Of a stretch of DNA of 29,200 nt, positions 10,501-21,100 are shown piece after piece. Below the pieces are notes generated by a model. That model was not told the origin of the DNA. It saw nothing but the letters and a program-made list of their open reading frames with translations, and made no database searches. Position 1 is the first letter of the stretch, and each line of letters starts with the position of its first letter. The position numbers and the translations under genes were made by a program. Source of the stretch: Ectocarpus siliculosus (Eukaryota; Sar; Phaeophyceae; Ectocarpales; Ectocarpaceae); assembly GCA_000310025.1 (NCBI GenBank), contig FN648600.1, forward strand, positions 7,394 to 36,593, given 5' to 3'.

Positions 10501-12868
10501 TGTCGCTCGTATTCGTACATGCTTCGTTGACTCCAACGGCAATGTCGGAAAAAGGCAGCCACGCCGCCGACGAATCAGAAATCAGTGAGGTGCCGGAGAC
10601 AGCGACCAAATACCACACGCACACACTCCTTAACGTCCTGGCGTTGATCCTTCGCCACCGTGGTGTCACTGGCTGTGGTGGGCGGTGTATAATGCAAGTT
10701 CTTGCTTGTTGTGGGCGGGGGGTGCGAAAAAATGGGATAGCCTATCAACACACACACACTTTGGGGATGTTGTGGGCCCCTCTCGAGTCAAGGGAATCAG
10801 CATCTCAAACATGAGTGAGGCCACTAGTATGTCCAGCTGAAACAACGAAGGTGATTGTGAGCCCGGTCTCTCTGCCGCTCTCGCTTCTGTTCGTTCATTT
10901 TCGGTGACCATGCACCGTACAACCTTGCATTCTCCACCCTACCCCGTGCTGGCGATCCGGCGACTGCCACCAATGGTTCATTCATTCAATGCTCTCCTTT
11001 CCTGCTCGTGGAAGAGTCGCACGGATGTTTTGTTTATCCCTCGTGCCCACGCAGCAGCCGAAACGCCCTTCTCCTTACTACTAATAGCACTGTGGTCGTC
11101 CGTTGAAGATGGAAATGTGCGAGTGTATCATGTTCCGTTCATGGTGTTGTCTACTTTTTTTTTGCTCTGTTTTTCCGCTGAACCTGAGTCGCACGACACC
11201 CGCCTTTGGTTTTCCAGCGACGCCTTGGCGTTACTCTCGAGAATCGATGAGAACGAAGACCCCAGCTCCCCCTCTGCCCCTCGCAAGAAGCACAGGACAC
11301 CCTTCCTTCGGCGCCATTCCGACTCAATCGATCCATCGGAACCGCCTACCGGTAAACCTACCTACACAGGACATTCTACAGACGGCCCTGGAGGAGGTGG
11401 AGATTACCATGGCGAACGCGAGGGACGCGACGTCAGGGATGCTTGGCGTCCCGGCGGCCGTGAGCGAGAAATACTTGGCCCCGCTTGTGTCGGCGGCCAA
11501 GGAGGCCCGTTTGGCCGGCAGCACCTCTCCTAAGGTTGGTGCCATCCTTGTAGATGAGCTTTTTTCGGCATGCTCGTAGTGCGGTCGAGATATAGGTATG
11601 CGAGAGCCGGTTTCCCAGCCTCTTGGCAGACGGTAGTGTTACTTGTGGATAGTATGGTATGGTACGGAGCGCTTCTTGTGGTCATCGGTGTAGGCAGGAT
11701 ACGCCGGGCTGTATCCGATAGGACCAAAAAGGGGTTCACTCGCGAAGGACTGTCATACCCGGGGGGGGGGCGGGGCGAGTGGCGCACATTTCTTAAAATT
11801 TGTGTAAGTCAGTGCTCCGAAGAAGCTCGTTCAAGGAACGGGAGGGTTTCACCCTTTTACCTGTTTTTCGGCCCTTGTTTTGGCTAGATTTCGGGAGATG
11901 GAAACTAGTACGTCCGCAGCATCCTCAGTTTCACATTCTATTCAGGGCAGACCAGCTGTTTCGTGTGCAAAGCGCTTTGTGGATTGGCCCAGTAGAGACG
12001 GCACACGGCGCCGTTTGATAAATGAATTGAAGCACGGACCCATACTCTTCGTTTTTTGGGAGCAAAACATCGCAAAAGCCCACAACAAGTGTTCAGGTGT
12101 GGCATTCAGCTATCCAACGATGCTTTCCAGGGCGTGCGACGAGTCTCAGACACCACAACAGCAGGACTGAAGCAGTTTGTTTCTTGGACTGTGGGTTGCT
12201 CGTGAGCGGCTAGTTCCATGTAGAGTCAAAGAGGCACCAAATATTTTCGGGCGGGTTTGTGTTCCTCTTTTCGGTCGATTTCAGGTGCGTAATATTTAAT
12301 CTTACATGCAGTCCAAACTCAGCCTACAGACGGTGCTCACAACCTCCGAGGCGGCCAAGCAACTGCGTGTGAGCTAACAGCGGTGTAGTCCAATTTTTGC
12401 TAAGGTCAACTGCAGTAGCGCCACTTTCGCGTTCGACTATAAAACATCTGAGAGATAGAGAGTTGAAAGCCACGGAGCCCAGAGGTATCCTGTTTTTTTT
12501 TCCCTTTGAGTAGATCGGTTCAAGTGCCTTAAAGCTGGTGGATGGCTTCATGTCTGCGCATGTATTCACCAAGAGCTTGTTTTTGTCTCTGCTGAGACTC
12601 ACTCCGCCGCCGCCTCTTTCTCGGCCTTCTGCCGCCCGCATGCATCCGAGATACCGTCGTCCTCTTTTAACGCCTGGTCCCACACATGCCGCTGCTGATC
12701 GGATGTACGCTGCTGCATGATACGCTACGCACGATGCCCTAGGCGCAAGAACTCCTGGCGGCTGTGGACGAAGACCAGATCGGCGCACACGCCGTGGGAG
12801 CCAAGGATCGCGTAGTCGCCGCTGTCGAGACAACGCTCGCGGATATCAACGACGCCGCCGCCAAGTGA
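3990..12868 (+). CDS. MLKL/HeLo-like four-helix N-terminal domain plus coiled coils (8 exons)
   Basis: Exons: 3990-4484, 4875-5039, 6723-7034, 7624-7686, 9741-9884, 11370-11534, 12312-12368 and 12743-12868 (stop TGA). Every junction is GT-AG in phase 0, giving about 508 residues. Residues 1-25 are Ala/Pro/Ser-rich. Residues 28-165 form amphipathic helices with the layout of the MLKL N-terminal / HeLo-like adaptor domain: a hydrophobic VVPILGTVCKTFLAFEQL helix, then a KSNREALSMLQDLC helix, a helix beginning LKEGFAQLQEQV, and a closing helix after MRRLLWARK. Residues 221-270 are a heptad array (ADTQATV units), continuing as a Glu/Lys-rich coiled coil. Exons 4-8 encode further short helical segments. 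In known families such domains act in membrane permeabilisation or as adaptors in cell-death and immune signalling; that role here is inference. No kinase, NB-ARC or TPR domain is seen. Exon 2 is the weakest exon. The last exon could instead splice at AA|gtgagc (12865) to exon-like segments at 16763 and 17140. Confidence 0.65.
4512..4568 (+). repeat. (CT)28 microsatellite just after the exon 1 donor
   Basis: An uninterrupted CT dinucleotide run of 57 bases lies in intron 1 of the four-helix gene and starts 27 bases after the exon ends. It is a perfect homopyrimidine strand in the transcript. Confidence 0.98.
5040..6722 (+). other. Intron 2 of the four-helix gene (1.7 kb)
   Basis: Donor GAG|gtgtac and acceptor ttgaag|GCA define this intron if exon 2 is real; otherwise it is part of one intron running from 4485. 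It holds the tRNA-derived sequence at about 5610-5755. I see no other convincing exon, RNA gene or repeat. Open reading frames in it show no coding character. Confidence 0.5.
5610..5755 (-). repeat. tRNA-derived sequence (SINE-like or tRNA pseudogenes)
   Basis: On the minus strand, TGGTCTAGTTGG (5742-5731) matches the RNA polymerase III A box, and GGTTCGAATCC (5698-5688) matches the B box, about 33 bases apart as in a true tRNA. A full cloverleaf does not form: the T stem pairs at only three positions, and the acceptor and anticodon stems do not close. Further along the same strand, TGGCCTAGTGGATAGCG (about 5634-5618) is another A-box-like stretch, with only a weak B box after it. This looks like a decayed tRNA pair or the head of a tRNA-derived SINE rather than a working tRNA gene. 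Confidence 0.6.
6723..6869 (+). repeat. 21-bp tandem repeat encoding seven heptads
   Basis: Seven consecutive 21-base units, starting at the first base of exon 3, encode variants of ADTQATV. The DNA unit equals one coiled-coil heptad, with Val and Ala at regularly spaced core positions. Third-base and Gln/His differences between units show some divergence. Changes in copy number keep both the frame and the heptad register. Confidence 0.9.
7993..9319. mobile_element. Non-autonomous DNA transposon, hAT-like, with TIRs and 8-bp target duplication
   Basis: The ends are inverted repeats: the left end reads TTGGCCCGGCCTTCTAAGTC, and the right end on the other strand reads the same 18 bases and then ACG (20 of 21 positions match). 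The element is flanked by an 8-bp direct repeat ACTGGCCC at 7985-7992 and 9320-9327. Inside both ends are clusters of a TTAGACG/CGTCTAA motif in opposite orientations. The element is 1327 bp. The open frames inside (for example 8434-8757) show no transposase features, so it is non-autonomous. An 8-bp duplication with short TIRs and sub-terminal repeats fits the hAT superfamily; the superfamily call is inference. It lies wholly inside intron 4 of the four-helix gene. Confidence 0.88.
8327..8378. repeat. 23-bp inverted repeat with 6-base loop
   Basis: Arms 8327-8349 and 8356-8378 are reverse complements except for one C-C position, around the loop ACATGC. The left arm starts CAATGTACATAGAG. Weaker complementarity (GCCCCAT with ATGGGC) continues just outside. 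It lies within the transposon and may be a smaller palindromic insertion or a stable RNA hairpin. Confidence 0.9.
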
Positions 12869-13950
12869 GCAAGCAAAGCAAGCACTACACAAGCAAGCCG
12901 CGCATAAAACCTAAAGATCCCTGAAGGCAGCCGTTTTGATTCGATTCGATGAACACTTCTGACCACTCTACGTACGAATTTACAACACTTGCTTTTGCTT
13001 GAGTAGCATTTCTTTGCGTTAGAGGCGACAGCAGCGAAACGGGACGGGTTTAGGGGATACGGGGCATGCTCGTGATGGCCGAAGGCGCTTCCCGCCATGG
13101 TCGTCCCGGCAGCACCAACGTACAGCAGTAGCCACAGAAGGCTTCTCTTTCAGTCTCCCTTTCTCTCTCCACTTGTCCCTTTTGGTGTCTGTTTCTATTC
13201 CGCGGTCACGAATCTTCGCTGCCGCGACAAGCATGGCGCCAGTAATCTCTTGAGCCCGATTGCCGCCAGCGAAAACCTGCCTGGAACCGAGTCGTGCGAG
13301 ATGTCAACCTTTCTCTTTTTGCCAACCCAGTCCGACCCAACCACCCGCCTTGGCCGTCAACTTGATGGCACGTTGTTCCCACCCCGCCGTGTCGCCTAGG
13401 CCCTTGCAACCGGTTCTGCGTGCCTCTGCGCTCGATCGAGTGGTTGGTGGCTTGGTGACGTCACTATGGTGAAAACCAAACAGGTCCTCACTTCTGCGGG
13501 CGAGCTTTCGGCTCTCGCGCGCTCACCGACTGCGTTGTGCGCATGCAAGGAGTGGCCGGGGGTTAACGGCCCAGGCCTCTCATGCTCGTGTCGTTCTTTC
13601 ACACAATAAACAATGAAAACGACGTTTCGCGGTTCCATGGGGGGTGCAGAGCTGAAAGGAGTGGGTTGGGCGACGTCTTGTTGTCGGTTTGTCGTTTGTC
13701 GCTATATTTTTTCGTCGACAGACGATGGTGTAGTGAGTGATGCGGAGTGAGAAGCGTGAGGTTTGTTCCGCTTATGCGTCCGGTTGTGGTTGTTGATAGT
13801 ATGCAATTCCCTGTGCTGTTGATGCGAGATGAGTGGACGCATGAGCTGATTTAGGCGCATTTCTTTTCAGTATAAAAAAGACGTATTTCGTTGGACTGTA
13901 ACAATTATAGCTGCATTTGTCCATGTGTACCAAGTGTAACGTACAGGGGT

Positions 13951-14112
13951 GTGATCGATTTTCAAAGCGTATTTTCACCACAACCAGGAGGGTGCGAGCG
14001 CCAACTGATACCTCTCAGGAACGCTCTAGATGAGATATTCCCAAACAAAAACTTTTCGACAGTGGTACCCTCCTGGTTGTGGAGAAAATACGCTTCTGAA
14101 AATCGATCGCAC
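13951..14112. repeat. Foldback element, about 45-bp arms and about 73-base loop
   Basis: The left arm at 13951-13993 (starting GTGATCGATTTTCAAAGCG) is matched by the reverse complement of about 14067-14112 with a few mismatches and small indels. The segment between is unrelated. No clear target duplication is visible. It could be a small foldback MITE or a hairpin-RNA locus. Confidence 0.85.
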
Positions 14113-14440
14113 GGCCCGTGCGTTCTCTCGCATCCTTACGGTATGTCCTCAGACCGGACGCCGGTGCACCCTGGAGATCTGAAAAGCTCCGTCTCTCAGA
14201 TATCATGCTGTCCAGCAACATCTCTATGCGCACCTACGAAGCCAGCCGGAGAGTCCTCTGTAGAGTCACCAACCACAGGTAAACTCACTCTCACAACTAT
14301 GTTGGTTCGGCGAGAAAATGGCCTCAGAGAACAGTCAACGAGCAGTTACAAATGGGACTCCCTCAACCCCCCCTCCACGAAATACACCCCAACACGAGCG
14401 TGTCTACCGGTCATGTACATTACTTGAACAAACAACGAGG

Positions 14441-15060
14441 GGCCTCATGAGACCTCATGAGTTACCCCCCGACACCTCATGGGATGGCTTGTGAGGTGCC
14501 ATGAAATGTCATTGGCCGGCTCATGGGGGGCCTCATGAGACCCCATGGCACCTCCCGGGACCGCTCATGAGACACCTCACAAGACGTCTCAAGAGTTGTC
14601 ATGTTCCATGAGGTGTCGTGAGACGCCTCAAGGCACCTCGTGAGGCGTTCCACGAGACGTCTGAAGCGGTACTGTATCGTGACACATCTCATGGGACACC
14701 TCATGACACCTCATGACACCCCACGAGGCCTCATCACACCTCGAGACACCCCATGACGCCTCACGACACCTCATGACACTCCACGACGCCTTATCACACC
14801 TTACGATACCTCGTGACACCTCATGACGCCTCATTCCACCTTGTAAAACCGCAAAGCACCTCAAGAGACCTAATGACACCTTATGACACCCCACGACGCA
14901 ACATGAGACCTCACGAGACCTCATGAGACCTCATGACGCCTCATGAGACCTAATGACGCCTCATGAGACCTAATGACGCCTCATGATGACTCAGGACACA
15001 CCTTACGATACCTCATTACACCTCCCGACACCTTGTGGAGTCTGATGTACCTCATGAAAC
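14441..15060. repeat. Minisatellite with strict 10-bp period (consensus TCATGACACC)
   Basis: From about 14701 to 14990 some 29 consecutive decamers stay in exact register without any insertion or deletion, although many carry substitutions (TCATGAGACC, CCACGACGCC, TAATGACGCC). From 14441 to 14700 the same words occur irregularly and in both orientations, and the array fades after about 15000. The open frames through it on both strands are products of the repeat. Confidence 0.93.
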
Positions 15061-15807
15061 CCCACGGGACACCATGTCACCCAATAGACCCCACCATGGG
15101 CCTTCGCCAACCCTAGGATACCACACGGTCGCTGTGGACCGGGCGATGAGGAAAACGGCACGCCCTAGACCGCGATGGGCCGCTGCCTGCACCAGGTCTA
15201 CTGACCGCTTGGCACGCCCGTTTGGCACACCATGCTCCGACGTTGGCCTGTCAACGAACCGTGAAGCACTGTGTCACGCGCAAGGCACACCCGAACACGA
15301 GATGCCACACCGTGGCGTGCGCTCGTCCGCACGACGTCGCAACCGTCGTGGCGCGTCATCGCATTTCGTAAAACCGCGCAGTGGGTCGTCCTAACCGCCG
15401 TGTATCTAGGGGTTATGGTCATTTCGAGCGCTACGGGAAAGCATAATCGCAAGTCTGTATGTGAACCTCGTGGTAGGCATTGAACTTGGGTGACATCGGA
15501 ATGCCATAGGACCTCCTGGGTCAATGGGCTCTCGCTGTGGAACGTGCTAGCTGACACCGCAGTATTCCATGGGATGTAATTGGACCTGGTCGATTGAACG
15601 GACACCCCATGCGCGGTTCAAGAAAAGCCTGTCGCCCGTATTACGTTACGCCGAACTCTACTTTAAGGGTTCGGGTGCGGTGTCCCAAGCCATATGTGGC
15701 CGGATCGTGCCAAGTACTATTTCTCGAACAATAATTTCTCATGTGATACAATGTCACTATGTACATGTAGCAGGAAAGGGCCTACGGAAAACCAGTTCAT
15801 ACATTGG

Positions 15808-15865
15808 GGCATCTGATCAATTTTCCCGACCGGCCAGGCATCTGATCAATTTCCCCGACCAGCCA
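15808..15865 (+). repeat. 29-bp tandem duplication
   Basis: Two adjacent copies of GGCATCTGATCAATTT followed by CCCGACC(G/A)GCCA differ at two positions. No coding context is visible. Confidence 0.9.
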
Positions 15866-16762
15866 TGGCTGCACCAACTACGTGCGTGCTACCTGTGCTA
15901 CCCCTAATTGGCTTGTGGTAAGTCTACAAGTACGGCAGACGTGTACTGTGCGTCTAATCTCGATGCGGTCAATTATTTGCGACGTGTTTCGGCCTTTATC
16001 ATGAAAGGTTGCGCGTGGCTGAAAGTGCATATTTCGGAGGAAAAACAAACATTGAGGAGACTCTATTTTCTAGTGAAACGACGGACAAGGACGACTATTC
16101 TGTCTGAAACATATTAACATTATTACAATGTACGGATAGATTACAATGTACGGATAGAGACGACTCTGCCCCTGGGTAGAGTTGTAGCTATTCAATGCTC
16201 GCCCGACAATCCAGCTTGGCTGAGGAGCAAGTACATACGTAGTCGGCATGCGCCTTCCGCAGGTCCTCACAAACACAACAAGGAATGCGAAACAATATGA
16301 ACGGAAAGCACTTCTCTGCGCTTGTTCACCAGAGTAATATGGGGGCTGACTGTGCTCAACTCGTCTCAAACCACAGCCCAAAAATTGCTCGACGCATGGC
16401 AGCAACGCCTAGACTGATGTGCTAGTCTACATTCTATTTTTTGAAGGTGCCCAAGCTGTTATTATTTGTCGGAAATGCGTAGCCGTTTGCGTCGCCTATA
16501 GGGCTAAGCGCGACAGCCGAGAGCGTGGAGTGTTTTACAGTCGGCGGGGCCACCGCCTCTGGGATTTGTTTGCTACACTTTCGCCTGTGATAAACAAATT
16601 ATTGGCCGAATACAGTACACAATACGCCCTCACGAACACCCGTGGGACACACGGGAAAGCCATGCGCCTTAACCTCGTACTTTACCCGCCTCTGCGTTGC
16701 GTGATTTCGCGCATGTCCCTCTGGGTTTCCTTCGTTGGGTTTCTTGTTTGTCGATTCCACAG

Positions 16763-17164
16763 GGGCCCGGAGGGCACCACGCTGTGCATCCCGTTCGAGG
16801 AGGTTAACATTTTTGGGTGAGCATTGTGGACGTTACACTATGGAGCCGTCGGGATTTTCTGGTGAAAGGGGCAGCTTGCGTAAGACAATGCCTTGGGCGG
16901 TGTCATGCAGGCGTTGTGCCTGCACCGGAATCTCTCGCGTGGCGCTTTGTCGCGGCATGGGTGTGCGCACCTCGGTGTGTAGGTTGCCCTCTCTCCTGCC
17001 CCCGCTCCGTGGACGTTCACTGGGGACATCTCCTGCTCTGTTGTCGACCACTGGAGAACGCGGGGTTAGCGTTCCTTCCGTAACCTGGCAAAGGTACCAT
17101 TTTGGCTTACTCTTACCCCCGCTTCCGGGTGTAACCCAGGCTGATTCCGAAGCGACGCCGGTGA
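16763..17164 (+). other. Two exon-like segments, possible 3' end of the four-helix gene
   Basis: Segment 16763-16816 sits between a good acceptor (tcgattccacag) and donor (GG|gtgagc) and encodes GPEGTTLCIPFEEVNIFG. A second segment, 17140-17164, follows a strong pyrimidine-rich acceptor (gggtgtaacccag) and in the matching phase encodes LIPKRRR and a stop. Both need phase 2, which is the phase left if the exon at 12743 splices at AA|gtgagc rather than stopping at TGA. They could therefore be the true end of that gene, across a 3.9 kb intron, or belong to an unseen gene. Confidence 0.35.
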
Positions 17165-18194
17165 CGTACCCGGTTGAGCTGTAGGGCTGTTGACCCCAGA
17201 CGACCGTTGGCTCTGTCTACCTCTCCCACGGTTCATCTGGCAGCGGCTCGACCTATGCCGGCCGTTATTCCAGGCACGAAATACCTGACCAGGGTAACCA
17301 CAATAATTACAAAATGTTACGCGAGAGACCGTGTATGTATGTAGACTATGTACAGCTTACCCAGGCGCGCACCTATTCGTGGACTGGGCCCTTCGTTGTC
17401 TCTTGACAGCCATGCATAAGATCGGATCCTCTGTACGGGCATGCTCATGCACCTGACAATGCGACGGACTGAAACCTGTTTGTACGTACAGCAGTACAGT
17501 CTACACCTGACTCTGTAATTATGCACGGACTGGAGTGCACACGTGTAGCTGAGCACCCCGAGTCATGGTTTGGCGCGTATTTTTTCAAAGGGCCGAAATT
17601 AATTTGAACTTCAAGACAATCGTACTTGCCCTCTTGAAGCCCAAACTAGCTGAGACTTGTTTCAATAGCCTGTCCCTTAGCCTTTCCCTGAGCTGGCGTG
17701 ATTGTGTCGGGCATTTCCATCGTATCTCGAGGTCGGGATGGTGTATCCAGTGGATGTACATGCGCAACATGCAAGATGGTGCGTTCGGATCCAAGGCGTG
17801 GGCTCTTGAAATTTGGATTTTGAGCACACCATAGTCCAACATTTCACCCTACCGTGTGTAACTGGACGTATAAAGCATACCCTGGTGTTCCCTGGCATTG
17901 TGTTTACATACCCCGCTCACAAACTGGACAGTTGAGCCTCTCCTTCGCCCTCTAGAGCCGGTGCAAGGTGGAGGTCTGCTGTGGCCGCGACCGAGCCGGC
18001 TGATCAAAGGGGTTTCCACAGGGGCTGCTTGCCCGTTGGAAGCTTTTTTCTCACTCTTTTACTGCTGTTTTTTTTTTATTCAGCCGTGCAGCACTGAGCA
18101 GCACAGCAGCCCCGCATCAGCTCTCCGTCTCTTGCGCCCGTCCAACACGAACGGTTCAGGCGACAAAGCATACATCTAAACCAGGAAGAGAATC

Positions 18195-21100
18195 ATGTCT
18201 GGAAATGGAGGCGAGAAGCGAAAGGCAGACGAAATGACGGCGGCCGCGGATGTCGTGGAGGTGCCTCTTGCTGAGCTGAAAGACGTTGCGGAGAAAGGAG
18301 GTGAGGAGGAGGTGCATTTATGTGTGGATGAACGTGCGCGTTCATGTTTCGATCAGCGGCTCGCTGAGGCCCGAGGGCCAGCGGCAGCTTTCGGGCTGCG
18401 TCTGCTTTGGCCTGGCACCTCTGTCGGCGCTACTGGCGTTCCGCCGATGTTGCCTGTATTTCCAACAATAATTGCCGAATACGAGCCCACATCCAAACAG
18501 AGCCAACGTAAGATGTAAGATACCACCCTTGCCGTTGCTGCAAGTTGTTTTTGCTGTGTTGCGACCGCTGGTACCAAAGCGCCACTGCTCCCCCAAACGG
18601 GCGACCAGCAACGGACGAGGGGGTAGTATTAGGAGTGCATTGTCGAGAGCGAGCTGTTAGCGTTGTCAATCAGTGTTGGCAAGCTGCAATCGAGCTTTGG
18701 AAATCTTCTCTCGGGGCAACTTAGCGGCAAGGGGTTCACGCGGCTGGTTATTGGGGGTGGTTCAACACGCGGCACATCGCGGCGTTGCGGCTGCTTCTCT
18801 CCAGCCCAAAAGCATGAAGCACGCTCCGGATGATATGAGTTTGACTTTGACCCCCACACCCGTCCACCGCCCGCGGTGATGATGATTGAAGATGAGAGTT
18901 CGTACGCTGAAAGACCCAGGATCTACTACCAAATGGGCCTTACAGAACGGATAAATACCGGAAGTTGCGTAAGATAACGCACACCCTGGACCTACTCTCG
19001 AGTCCTATATATTACTTTGCAGCACACAGAAAGGCCAACTGTGCTGAAAATTGTGGTGTTGGGGCCTCTATGTCGACGTCGAGAGCTTTCCGAAAACGCG
19101 TACTTTTGATGTAGGCACCCTCTTCGTTGTGGATGAACGAGCTTTGATTTTCTGCTTGTAGATGCACTGCTGTACCAACTATTTAGTACGGAGAGGATGA
19201 TACAGTAGTATCGGTCGGGGAAATGGCACCAGGGTGCTTGTGTACAACACCCCCGAGTACCAGCAGGCGCTTTGTACTCCGTAATTCATTGGGCATCTCG
19301 CCGGTCGGAGAGATCACACCGGGGTGCGAACAAAAAAACGAAGGAAAAACATGTAAAAACGATGGCACCCGGTGCCATCTCTCCTCCGCTATTCTCGGTG
19401 ATCATGTACGTGGAAATAGCGCTGCTCTTACAGTCTCCCTCGTTCCTCTCAGACCTGGTTATAGACAAGGAGATGCTCATGTTGTCGTATCACAATGGTC
19501 GCGTAATTGAGAATCGAGCCACTCCGTGAGCGGGGAATAGGGTTTGTACGTACAGCCCCAGCATGTGCGTCTCTCACTGAAGCAGTTATGCATACCCCAG
19601 GCGACGCACGCTTCCGCTTTCGGTAAAACGCTCTACGTCAACATGCAGCATCGAGAGGGAAGCGTTACCTAAAGCATGGTTATAACTCCAGGAACAGTAT
19701 TGTAGTGACCGCCTCCGCCGTGGGTTCCGCTCTGTCGGCAGAGTTTATCCCGAGCTACCGCAAGCATCAGAAGCAGCCGCCTTCGGTCGCGGCTGCCCAT
19801 TGAATAGGCGGGTGAAGCGTAGTGTCGCGCCAATGCCAGGGTTGTGGGGTCAGGCCGGCATTTCCGATCGCCGTGGCTTTGTTGTCGAAACTGCTTTCAG
19901 TGCACACACAGCGCGCACTGTCATGTCGTGTGTTGTTGTTCTCAGTGGACGGCAGTGTTCTTCGTCGTGTCGCGGGCATGGCGCGTTGTGTTTCGCCTAG
20001 ACTGTAGTAGTTGAAGATGAGGGCGGGGTGTCACCCCCTCCGCAGCTGCGGTGCCCCGGGTTGTTGGCGACTTGTACACTGAACGCCGGTACACATGAGG
20101 TCGATTTTTTCGCAGCGTACATGGCCCGTAGACGCCGTACGTCAACGCCGCTCTGCTCGTCTATCGTCACTTCCACCTTGGGCACCATCTTGGCTGTCTA
20201 AGCCTGCGCCATGGTTGTGCGTTTTTCTACCTCGGTGGAAGGAATGCCCGTGAGTGAAAGGATGTATCCGATGCCCGGTTTTCCTCTTTCTCCGGCAACG
20301 AGACGCGGCAGCCAATACCACTTGTCTGGAACGCATTCCGCCGGCTTTCGTCTACCCCCACAAAAGCCGGACGTGCAACAGCATGGATCGAACGCATCAA
20401 CGTGAACCGCTCTGCTGTTTTTTGGCATCTGGTACGTGATCTCACCATCATCATTGTCGTCGCCGTTTGCGTTATCCCTACGTCGCCGTGTGTTGTCCTC
20501 TCGTGTGGACGAACGTCGAATGACTACTGCTGTACGTTTGTGTGAAGTGAGCAAGCTGGGGTACAACGAGGAAGACACCAAGGTCATCTGCGACATCCTT
20601 ATGTACTCTCAGCTGAGGTGAGCTTTCTGCTTTCCTTCCCCCAGTCCGTTTTGCCGTGTCTGGTTTCCTCCGATACCCTCGCGTTCCTCTGAGACGCCCT
20701 CACTTCTGCTCTTCGGTAATGATGTCCGAACGTTGCTGGCGCTATTCTGATCCAATATTTTACATCCTTGCCGCCACCCTCCTCCCTACAATTCTCATAT
20801 GAGCGTCATTTTGTGGTACCTGGCACCCGTCGATAGCTCAAGCATCCAGGGAGCCACGCAAACTACAGGAGATTAGTTTATTTGCGTTTTCGCCACTGCT
20901 GTTCAGCCTCGGATAGAGTCGTGGCAGGTTTGACTGTGTACATGCCGTAGATTGTACCCGGAAACCTTGCCCAGACATAGCACACTTTTGCGCAAGAAGC
21001 AGGGTGGTGAACGACATGCGCCCTGTGTTCTCCCCTTACGCCTTCCCTGCCACTTGAAACCGCAGCATTTTACGCACACATACACACATTTTGATTTTTT

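Larger units (their letters stand above)
12869..18194. other. Long region without a confident gene
   Basis: This 5.3 kb stretch lies between the TGA at 12866-12868 and the start of the Ldh2-family gene. It contains a foldback sequence (13951-14112), a 10-bp-period minisatellite (14441-15060), a 29-bp tandem duplication (15808-15865) and an 18-bp duplication (about 16122-16158). Two exon-like segments occur at 16763-16816 and 17140-17164. A minus-strand segment at about 13397-13304 reads GWEQRAIKLTAKAGGWVG before a stop and has coding-like composition, but no partner exons were found. The rest shows nothing I can name. Confidence 0.5.
18301..20547 (+). other. Intron 1 of the Ldh2-family gene (2.2 kb)
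   Basis: Donor GGAG|gtgagg and acceptor tgtgaag|TG restore a valine codon between the first two helices of the family's N-terminal domain. The intron holds a 19-base palindrome (19361-19379) with related GGTGCCAT/CACCCCGG words at about 19225-19325. It also holds a minus-strand open frame starting at 20188 with coding-like composition. No other structure was found. Confidence 0.8.

Noticed and set aside
14477-14924. Two minus-strand open frames with Met-Arg-Cys-His/Trp repeats
   Set aside because: They are translations of the 10-bp minisatellite; the repeat explains both their openness and their composition.
15035-15605. Overlapping open frames on both strands after the minisatellite
   Set aside because: Basic, Arg/Ser/Thr-rich translations with no motif, no splice partners and no retroelement domain that I can identify.
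19183-19368. Minus-strand frame with repeated HPG-ISPT words as a possible repeat protein
   Set aside because: Only two or three copies, derived from a short palindromic DNA motif in intron 1, with no flanking coding sequence.
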